Shown piece after piece: positions 35,901 to 42,683 of a DNA stretch of 64,000 nucleotides. How positions within the stretch are numbered: the stretch's first letter is position 1; the number at the start of each line of letters is the position of its first letter. Source of the stretch: an uncultured Bacteroidota bacterium. Its GTDB lineage: Bacteria; Bacteroidota; Bacteroidia; Chitinophagales; Saprospiraceae. Under the pieces are notes generated by a model. The model searched no databases. It saw nothing but the letters and a program-made list of their open reading frames with translations, and was not told where the DNA came from. The stretch lies in assembly GCA_937872515.1 (NCBI GenBank), contig CALMSX010000092.1, positions 1-64,000 on the forward strand, read 5' to 3'. A program made the position numbers and the translations under genes.

Positions 35901-36008
35901 AAAAGGCAAGAAAAGATCGATGTTAGCAGCTTAAGAAGTGGTTTGTATTTTATTAAAATCTTTGAAGATGGTGTAGAGACAACTCATAAGTTTATCAAAA
36001 TAGAATAA
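32959..36008 (+). CDS. Secreted beta-helix protein with T9SS domain, frame broken at a G8 tract (protein A)
   Basis: The long frame is open from before 32991 to 36008, but its only ATG, at 33177, comes after the expected signal peptide. An ATG at 32959 in another frame leads through eight G residues (32991-32998) and stops 20 codons later. With nine Gs the two frames join into a 1016-residue protein whose N-terminus has the signal peptide KKLICLLFITTISLGCLKAQ. The body has parallel beta-helix-type sequence (GIKLLDEAEGSL, GLMIEDYAVL, GLGIRIENN), a helical region after about 35090, and a type A sorting domain (IMPNPATSM ... SGLYFIKIFEDG). The gene is either phase-variable and off here, or it has a base error in the tract. 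It is the first member of a duplicated A-B cassette. Confidence 0.82.
32991..32998 (+). repeat. G8 homopolymer within the protein A leader
   Basis: Eight consecutive G residues lie 32 bases after the ATG at 32959. Adding one G joins that ATG to the signal peptide and the 943-codon frame; losing one G gives a stop codon at once (TAA). Slippage in such a tract would switch the protein on and off. Confidence 0.75.
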
Positions 36009-36018
36009 TTGTAAATCC

Positions 36019-36062
36019 GAGTCCTTCAAATAAATCAATATTTGGAGGACTCAAATTTTTTT
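36019..36062 (+). terminator. Terminator between proteins A and B1
   Basis: A 14-position stem (GAGTCCTTCAAATA with TATTTGGAGGACTC, one T-G pair) and six-base loop is followed by a T-rich run (36056-36062). A diverged copy of the same hairpin occurs before B2 at 37754. Confidence 0.75.
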
Positions 36063-36069
36063 ATTTTCA

Positions 36070-37593
36070 ATGAGATATTTGATTTTATTTGTTTTGCTGA
36101 ATTTTAGTTCATTTGTGAAAAGCCAAAAAAATGACTATGTCTGGCTTTGGGCTAACGATTCCAGCCTTGACCCAGGTGTAGAAAGCAATGTATTAGATTT
36201 TAACGACGGAACAAGAAAATTACTAAGAGACACGGCTTTGTTTAGTATTGATCAGGCAAATGCGAGCATCTGCGATGATGAAGGTCATCTTTTATTTTAT
36301 TTTAACGGATGCAGAATAGCCGGCAGTGATCATCAACTGGTAGAAAATGGTGACAGTATTAATTATGGAAATGCATTGAAACTCATCGCAGGTGAAGATT
36401 GTCTATATGGGTACACCGGTCATCAGAATTCTATGATTTTGGAGGATCCATATGCCAAAAATAAGTATTACGTATTGCATCATACCTGGGAAAGAATGGT
36501 AGTAGGTGGGTTTAATTCTATAGCCCTAACAAAATTTAATTACACCTATGTGGACATGAACGAAAACAATGGAAAAGGAAGGGCGACAGCAAAAAATGTA
36601 TTGATCTTGCAAGACACGATAAACTCCGGATACCTACAGGCTGTAAAGCATGCCAATGGCAGGGATTGGTGGATAGTAGTTATAGATGCCAACAATAAAG
36701 ATGACAAGGCACCGGACAATAAGTATTACTTTTTTCTATTGGACGAAAGGGGGATCAATTTGCATCATACGCAACTTATTGGGCCCATATTTCATTGGAA
36801 TACATCCTCCGGAGGTTCTGCTGAGTTTTCACCGGATGGAAGTAGGTATGCAATTCAAAATAATAATAATGGACTATGGTTTTTTGATTTTGACAGAAGC
36901 AGTGGTATATTTAGCAATTTGGATTATTATTCGATTTTTAGAAAAAACAGAACTTCTGGATTGGAGTGGTCCGCAAATGGCAGATATCTTTATACGAGTG
37001 CTGTTGATTCTCTGTTTCAATATGACACCTGGGCAGAAGACATAGGCAGTACCGAGACCCTGGTAGATGTATGGGATGGCACCCTGGATCCATTTGAGAC
37101 CCATTTTGGACTTATGCAACGGGGTCCTGATTGTAAGATATATATGAGTAGTTTTAGCAGTACACGCAGTATCCATGTTATCAACAATCCTGATGAACCA
37201 TTTCCATTTTGTAATTTTGTTCAACGAGACATGAAATTATTCAGTTATACGGCAACCATCAGCATGCCAAGTTTTCCTAACTATCGTCTTGACGCAGCAC
37301 CGGTCTGTGATCCGGGGATCGTTGTTTCTTCAAAGGATATAGAGGATTTGCCCAAAATTGATTTAAAAGTTTATCCTAATCCTGCCTCAGACCTATTTTA
37401 TGTAGAATCGTCTTATAAGTACAAGGATGTTTCAGTGGAGATTATTGGCATAAATGGCAAAATTTATTGGCGAGGCGAACATCACAAGTTGTTGAGCTTT
37501 AATGGTTACGACTTTTCTTCCGGTGTATATCTGGTGCGGATAAAGAAAGAGAATAGAGTATTGGGTGTTGAGAAATTTGTAGTGATGAGGTAG
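36070..37593 (+). CDS. Secreted beta-propeller-like protein with T9SS domain (protein B1)
   Basis: The 507-residue protein has a signal peptide (residues 1-18, ending at VKSQ), a body with propeller-like strands (GGSAEFSPDGSRYAI, GLEWSANGRYLYTS, GLMQRGPDCKIYMSS) and a C-terminal type A sorting domain (LKVYPNPASDLFYVE ... SGVYLVRIKKE). SPDG and SANGRYLY blocks are characteristic of WD40/YVTN-like six- or seven-bladed propellers, and similar proteins are frequent among Bacteroidota secreted proteins with unknown targets. It is very similar to B2 (37799-39325) and lies right after protein A, across a terminator. Confidence 0.85.
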   Translation: MRYLILFVLLNFSSFVKSQKNDYVWLWANDSSLDPGVESNVLDFNDGTRKLLRDTALFSIDQANASICDDEGHLLFYFNGCRIAGSDHQLVENGDSINYGNALKLIAGEDCLYGYTGHQNSMILEDPYAKNKYYVLHHTWERMVVGGFNSIALTKFNYTYVDMNENNGKGRATAKNVLILQDTINSGYLQAVKHANGRDWWIVVIDANNKDDKAPDNKYYFFLLDERGINLHHTQLIGPIFHWNTSSGGSAEFSPDGSRYAIQNNNNGLWFFDFDRSSGIFSNLDYYSIFRKNRTSGLEWSANGRYLYTSAVDSLFQYDTWAEDIGSTETLVDVWDGTLDPFETHFGLMQRGPDCKIYMSSFSSTRSIHVINNPDEPFPFCNFVQRDMKLFSYTATISMPSFPNYRLDAAPVCDPGIVVSSKDIEDLPKIDLKVYPNPASDLFYVESSYKYKDVSVEIIGINGKIYWRGEHHKLLSFNGYDFSSGVYLVRIKKENRVLGVEKFVVMR

Positions 37594-37653
37594 GATGTTA
37601 TTAGCACAGTTTTAGCATGTCGCATGTTATATCTAAGGACAATGTTAATATGT

Positions 37654-37740
37654 TTAAGCTCTTTAAAATCTGGCGTATTCTTTATTAAAATTTTTGAAAA
37701 TGGCAAAGAAACTTTGCAGAAGTTAATTAAAATAGAATAA
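37654..37740 (+). pseudogene. Fossil of the C-terminus of a second copy of protein A
   Basis: Between B1 and B2 an open stretch of 28 codons ends in TAA and reads LSSLKSGVFFIKIFENG then KETLQKLIKIE. It corresponds to the end of protein A (VSSLRSGLYFIKIFEDG, VETTHKFIKIE) at the same distance ahead of the next B gene. No start codon or upstream domain remains. It is best read as what is left of a second protein A after tandem duplication of the A-B cassette and deletion of nearly all of it. Confidence 0.78.
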
Positions 37741-37753
37741 TTATTTAAAAGCA

Positions 37754-37783
37754 GTCCTCCAAAGTAATTTTACTTTGGACGAC
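37754..37783 (+). terminator. Inverted repeat before B2, copy of the A/B1 terminator
   Basis: TCCAAAGTAA-TT-TTACTTTGGA is a perfect 22-base inverted repeat (37758-37779) that can be extended by four positions with one mismatch. The arm GTCCTCCAAA matches GTCCTTCAAA of the hairpin at 36019. There is no T-run after it, so terminator activity is doubtful. Confidence 0.5.
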
Positions 37784-37798
37784 AATAATATAATTAGT

Positions 37799-39325
37799 AT
37801 GAAATGTTTATTTTTTTGTTTACTGACTTTTTATTTGTCCTACTTAATAGCTCAAAAAAATGATTATAATTGGACCTGGTCCGGCTATGCTGTGAACGAT
37901 ACAGTATTAAGTGGTAATTTCTTGAATTTTAACAATAAGGTAAGAAAGTTGACTAATGTGCCAGTGGGCATTAAAATTGGTCAAGCCAATGCCAGTATCA
38001 GTGATGATGATGGCAATCTTTTGTTTTATTTTAATGGTTGCAGGATAGCTGGAAAAGATCATAAAGTGATCGAAAATGGAGATAGTATCAACTACAGCAA
38101 TGCCTTAAAACTAATAGCGGGTGAAGATTGTTTGTATGGGTATACCGGGCATCAGAATTCAATGATATTAGAAGATCCATATGTAAGAAATAATTTTTAC
38201 ATACTTCATCATACCTGGGAAAGAATGGTAGTAGGTGGTCTAAACTCTGTAGAACTAACCAAACTTAACTACACTTATGTTGACATGAATGCCAATAATG
38301 GAAAAGGTATGGTAACGGCTAAAAATATATTGATTTTGCAAGACACTATTAATTCTGGATATCTTCAAGCAGTAAAGCATGCCAATGGTAGGGATTGGTG
38401 GATTGTAATTATTGACGCCAATAATGAAGATGATAAAACACCTGACAATAAATATTATTTTTACTTATTAAATGAAACTGGTATTAATTTGCATCATATT
38501 CAGAGTATTGGTCCGGTTTTTCATTGGAATACTTCTGCTGGAGGATCAGCAAAATTTTCGCCTGATGGAAATAAATATGTCTTTCATAGCATAAAGAATG
38601 GTTTATGGTTTTTTAATTTTGATCGGGAAACTGGTATGTTTAGTAATATGGATTATTATCCAATATTTAAAGCAAATTGGGCAATTGGCTTAGAATGGTC
38701 CGCAAATGGAAGATATCTCTACACAAGTGCAACTGATTCATTATTTCAATACGATACGTGGGTTGAGGATATTGGCAGCACTGAGACCCTTGTAGATGTA
38801 TGGGATGGTACCCTTGATCCATTTGAGACACATTTTGGCATTATGCAAAGGGGCCCTGATTGTAAAATATATATGAGTAGTTTTAGCAGTACACGCAGTA
38901 TTCATGTTATCAACAATCCAGATGAGCCTTTTCCGTTTTGCAATTTTGTACAACATGATTTAAAACTGGTAGCTTCAACTGGCACAATCAGTATGCCTAC
39001 CTTTCCCAATTATAGATTGGACAGCGCCCCTGTTTGTGATCCAGACATCCTTGTTTCTTCAAAAGATATAGAGGATTTGCCTAAAATTGATTTAAAAGTT
39101 TATCCTAATCCTGCCACCGATCTATTTTATGTTGAATCGTCTTATCCATATCAGGATGTAATGGTTGAGATCCTGGATATGAACGGAAAGATATGTTGGC
39201 AGGGGGCGCACCACATAACCATGCGTTTTAGTGTTACAGATTTTTCGGATGGGGTATATATGGTGGTGTTGAAAAAGGATGGTTTGGTTATAGGGGGGGA
39301 GAAGTTGGTGGTTGTTAAGAGGTGA
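37799..39325 (+). CDS. Secreted beta-propeller-like protein with T9SS domain (protein B2)
   Basis: This is a close paralogue of B1 with the same signal peptide type, propeller-like strands (GGSAKFSPDGNKYVF, GLEWSANGRYLYTS) and sorting domain (LKVYPNPATDLFYVE ... DGVYMVVLKKDG). I start at ATG 37799; a TTG at 37775 in the same frame lies inside the inverted repeat and would spoil the signal peptide. At the protein level the two are mostly identical through the central 300 residues; differences concentrate near the N-terminus and in the end of the sorting domain. A G7 run near the end (39293-39299) is in frame. Confidence 0.85.
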   Translation: MKCLFFCLLTFYLSYLIAQKNDYNWTWSGYAVNDTVLSGNFLNFNNKVRKLTNVPVGIKIGQANASISDDDGNLLFYFNGCRIAGKDHKVIENGDSINYSNALKLIAGEDCLYGYTGHQNSMILEDPYVRNNFYILHHTWERMVVGGLNSVELTKLNYTYVDMNANNGKGMVTAKNILILQDTINSGYLQAVKHANGRDWWIVIIDANNEDDKTPDNKYYFYLLNETGINLHHIQSIGPVFHWNTSAGGSAKFSPDGNKYVFHSIKNGLWFFNFDRETGMFSNMDYYPIFKANWAIGLEWSANGRYLYTSATDSLFQYDTWVEDIGSTETLVDVWDGTLDPFETHFGIMQRGPDCKIYMSSFSSTRSIHVINNPDEPFPFCNFVQHDLKLVASTGTISMPTFPNYRLDSAPVCDPDILVSSKDIEDLPKIDLKVYPNPATDLFYVESSYPYQDVMVEILDMNGKICWQGAHHITMRFSVTDFSDGVYMVVLKKDGLVIGGEKLVVVKR

Positions 39326-39590
39326 ACAATTGACACTATTGTAGATACCCATCGCCCAGGATGGAAATATTCAAAATAGAGTTGAGCTTAAGTTAAAGTG
39401 ATATTTAGTCTGAAAATGACTTGAATGCTTGTTCTTGTAACACCCATTTGAATATACAAGCACAGCTTTGCGACGGAGTAGGATGAAGAACCCGAAAACA
39501 GATAACTTGTTATTGGGGAAACATCTTACTTTTTATCTATCCTGAAGTTGCTTATGAGACTTGAATCTACAGATTAATTTTAAAATAGGA

Positions 39591-41642
39591 TTATTGAATA
39601 AATATTTTCAAATATTGACTTTCGGTTAGTTCCTTGTTTTCAAAGTAAAGAATGTAAATACCGGTGCTGAGATTGGATACGTCCAAACGTGCGTTGGTAT
39701 TATGAAATAATTGGTGTAAGATGATTTTGCCATTGAGGTCTCTCAACCAAAGCGATCCGTCAGTAAAGCAAGTAGTGAGATAAAGCTCTTTGCCACTTTG
39801 TTGGCTGGTGGGATAGCAGTCTTGTGTTTCATCTGTGTCGCTGGTAAGTAATATTTCGAAACTAGCTTCTTTGGAGCAGTTGTTGGCATCATTGACAGTG
39901 ACTGTGTATGTTCCGGCCGCCAGGTTGTTGGGAGATTTTACATTGCTGCCGTTGCTCCAGCTGTATTTAAAAGGTGGAGTACCACCGTTGACCCCCAAGG
40001 TGATTTTACCATTGGCCATCCCTCCAGATTCCGGCGTCAGTACGCCTGTGATTTTGATGGAATCCGGTTGTGATAAAAAGATACTGGCTGATTTTGTAAC
40101 GCCATCTTCATCCGTAACGGTAACGGAATAACTTCCTTTTGGAAGATTGTTTTGGCTCAGGGTTGAATCTCCGGTAGACCAATGGTAGCTGTATTGTCCT
40201 ATACCTCCTTCAAAATTGGCTGTCAGCACTCCTGTGGAGTCTCCATAACATTTTATTGGGTTGGTGATGCTGATGGTACCGGCCAAGGGTACAAATCTAT
40301 TATAAACATATAGTTGTCTGTCGCCTTCTATTTCTTCTGCTTTAAAAATGATGTTGCTGTTTCTAACTTCTCTGAAGTCGGCGGGTATGGAGGATTTGCC
40401 CTCTATCGAGTTGAGGTTAGCCAGCAGTTTGGTGCTTGCTGCCGTGCCTTTACTGGTTAAAATTTCTGTATCGGTTTCGTGATCTTTGTAAGCAATGATT
40501 AAAAATTCTTTGCTCATAGGTACGAGGAATTGACTGCCTCCGCTTGTTGTAGAGGTGTACTCAGCCAGCGTAGAGGTGCCAGCCAGGGTGCCATCGGTTT
40601 TAACCAGGAGCAGATTGTCTTTATCATTGGCCAAAACATAAGCTGTGTCTTCCCACTTAATGAGAGAATAGGGAGTGTTTTTTAAGAAATAATTTAGGTC
40701 TTTAAGCACAGCGGTTCCTGCTTCAGTGCCATTTGAAGTCCAAATATCATCACCGTTATCTCCTCCATTGAGTGTGAAAATAGCGTTGTTGTTTTCCAGT
40801 AAGACCATTTCGTATATTGAATGGCTAAGGGTAGCAACAATTTTAGTATTTTCAGCAGTTCCATCTGATTTCCACAATTGGTCGCCACTACCAAGTCTCA
40901 TGGCAAAATAAAAGTTTTGTGCATTGGTTGCCACAACCTGACACCCAATGGTGGCACTCTTGTCATCGAGCAACTTTACCTTTTTTGTGGTAGCTGGTGT
41001 ACCCTGTGTTTCCCACATTTCACTACCATCAAAAATATCAGATGTTGCAAAAAAGTAAACTTTATTGTTGAATTTGAAAAAAGTTTCAGGGTTGGAGCTG
41101 GCGGCACCCTGATTGATGTCTTTTAGAAGTTTTGTTCCTGCCGATGTGCCGTCGCTTACCCACACCTCGCTCCCGAAGCCTGGAGAAACAGCAGCAAAAT
41201 ACAAAAATTGCCCATCTGAAAATAAGTGGCTAGAAATGGTAGTTGATATTATGCCTCCAGAAGGATTGATGTCTTTTACAATTTTAGTACCCGCTTCAGT
41301 TCCATCTGAGGTCCACAATTCAAAACCATTGGCGCCATTGTTGGCAAAAAAGTAGAGTTTACCTTTGTGTTCTGTAAAGTTTCCGTATTCGGTGGATGTA
41401 GCCCCCGGTCTAATGTCTTTCACCATCCTGGTACCGGCTTCTGTACCATCTGTAAGCCAAAGTTCCTCTCCTGCTTGTGCAGTCGCAGCCGTAAAAAAGT
41501 AGTTGCTGCCTACCACTCCAACTCTGCCACCAGAGCTGTTTTTCAGGTCAACCTCTTCCGGAAAATTGGTTATTTTGGTGACCTGTGCTTCCATGTTAGG
41601 GATGAGTAAAAGGAGAACAATGGGCAGGAGGATCTTATTCAT
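39591..41642 (-). CDS. Secreted ELWxxDGT-repeat protein with SprB-like repeats and T9SS domain
   Basis: The 683-residue protein has a signal peptide (residues 1-19, ending at NMEAQ). Residues ~20-440 contain repeated ELWxxDGTxxGTxxVKDI units (ELWLTDGTEAGTRMVKDI, ELWTSDGTEAGTKIVKDI, EVWVSDGTSAGTKLLKDI, EMWETQGTPATTKKVK), the ELWxxDGT repeat family probably folding as a propeller. Two SprB-type immunoglobulin-like units follow (CYGDSTGVLTANFEGG, YSWSNGSNV), as in gliding adhesins. The end is a type A sorting domain (LDVSNLSTGIYILYFEN). It is transcribed away from gyrI-like and faces B2; a near-consensus -7 element (TATTTTCG) is upstream. Confidence 0.88.
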   Translation of the reverse strand: MNKILLPIVLLLLIPNMEAQVTKITNFPEEVDLKNSSGGRVGVVGSNYFFTAATAQAGEELWLTDGTEAGTRMVKDIRPGATSTEYGNFTEHKGKLYFFANNGANGFELWTSDGTEAGTKIVKDINPSGGIISTTISSHLFSDGQFLYFAAVSPGFGSEVWVSDGTSAGTKLLKDINQGAASSNPETFFKFNNKVYFFATSDIFDGSEMWETQGTPATTKKVKLLDDKSATIGCQVVATNAQNFYFAMRLGSGDQLWKSDGTAENTKIVATLSHSIYEMVLLENNNAIFTLNGGDNGDDIWTSNGTEAGTAVLKDLNYFLKNTPYSLIKWEDTAYVLANDKDNLLLVKTDGTLAGTSTLAEYTSTTSGGSQFLVPMSKEFLIIAYKDHETDTEILTSKGTAASTKLLANLNSIEGKSSIPADFREVRNSNIIFKAEEIEGDRQLYVYNRFVPLAGTISITNPIKCYGDSTGVLTANFEGGIGQYSYHWSTGDSTLSQNNLPKGSYSVTVTDEDGVTKSASIFLSQPDSIKITGVLTPESGGMANGKITLGVNGGTPPFKYSWSNGSNVKSPNNLAAGTYTVTVNDANNCSKEASFEILLTSDTDETQDCYPTSQQSGKELYLTTCFTDGSLWLRDLNGKIILHQLFHNTNARLDVSNLSTGIYILYFENKELTESQYLKIFIQ

Positions 41643-41984
41643 TTCAGATATTTTGTACGAAAATAGGGGTTAACTGCTAATTATAGTCCTTCAATTAATT
41701 TTATTTTTCAAGATTTCTATCATCTCCATATTTTGTATCGTGTGAGTTCAAAAATTGATATGTTTACAAAATTTTATACTGATTTTTAACTCAAATGTTG
41801 TGGTATTGCCCTTATTTCTCATTTGATTGAATGGCTGTGAATATTTAGTGTTTTGATTTATTTTAAAATTTTTAGTCAACCTTAAATTTAAGATGGTTAG
41901 TAATGTTTATTGGAACCCATTTTAGCAGTTATCGTCAATGAAATAGATCAGCCCTGCTGACAATAGGTTGTCATTCTGTGGTCG
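41643..41984. other. Intergenic region between divergent genes
   Basis: The first ~60 bases hold the likely promoter of the minus-strand ELWxxDGT gene. The rest is AT-rich with no ORF or structured RNA that I can support. Confidence 0.4.
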
Positions 41985-41992
41985 TAACTTTG
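41985..41992 (+). promoter_or_regulatory. Putative -7 element of the GyrI-like gene
   Basis: TAACTTTG matches TAnnTTTG exactly and lies 19 bases before the ATG at 42012. Confidence 0.45.
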
Positions 41993-42011
41993 ATTTATAA
42001 AATCAGGCAAA

Positions 42012-42635
42012 ATGGAAAAATTGGATTTGACAAAAAAATACAAGGTTTGTTATCAGGCCAAGGCCACAGTAGAAGAAGTTACAATCGAAGATGCGGGATA
42101 TCTGGCCGTCGAAGGAAAGGGGGATCCATCTGCCCCTGAATTCTCTAAAAACGTGGAAGCTTTGTATGGAATCGCCTACACCATCAAATTTATGTGTAAA
42201 GACAAAGGCCTTGACTTTGTGGTTCCCAAACTCGAAGCGCAGTGGTGGTATGATGAACTAAAATACGTGGCATTGACTCCCGAAGAATCTGCCGTAAAAG
42301 TACCGCGCAGTGAATGGCAATATCAACTGATGATTCGTATGCCGGATTGGGTTTCCAATGAAATATTTGAAGAAGGTGCCGACAAGGCTTTCGTAAAAAA
42401 AGGCAATGAAAAAATGAAGGATGTAAAACTGATTCGATTTGCACCGGGTCGATGTGTGCAAATACTTCATACAGGGCCCTTCAGCGATGAACCCAATTCA
42501 TTGGTTAAAATAAGCCAATACATGGATCTTCACAGTCTGGTAAAAAATGGCAGACACCAGGAAGTGTATTTATCCGACTTTAATAAAGTGGAAGAGGCAA
42601 AGTTAAAAACAATATTGAGGGAGCCGGTAGCGTAA
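42012..42635 (+). CDS. GyrI-like small-molecule-binding domain protein
   Basis: The 207-residue protein is a stand-alone GyrI-like domain (SOUL/BRE2-type ligand-binding fold) without a DNA-binding domain. Motifs seen are YLAVEGKGDPSAPEFSKN near residue 28, LEAQWWYDE near 78 and the RCVQILHTGPFSDEP segment near 153. Such proteins bind or hydrolyse small toxic molecules; the ligand is unknown. No signal peptide, so it is cytosolic. It stands alone with its own promoter. Confidence 0.88.
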   Translation: MEKLDLTKKYKVCYQAKATVEEVTIEDAGYLAVEGKGDPSAPEFSKNVEALYGIAYTIKFMCKDKGLDFVVPKLEAQWWYDELKYVALTPEESAVKVPRSEWQYQLMIRMPDWVSNEIFEEGADKAFVKKGNEKMKDVKLIRFAPGRCVQILHTGPFSDEPNSLVKISQYMDLHSLVKNGRHQEVYLSDFNKVEEAKLKTILREPVA

Positions 42636-42683
42636 ATTGATTGAATGTATTAACCTCCTCCCTTTTTCCAATACCTCAAATAT

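Noticed and set aside
39293..39299. G7 run near the end of protein B2
   Set aside because: It lies in frame in the last codons (IGGEK); a slip would only change the tail, and there is no sign of a second frame being used.
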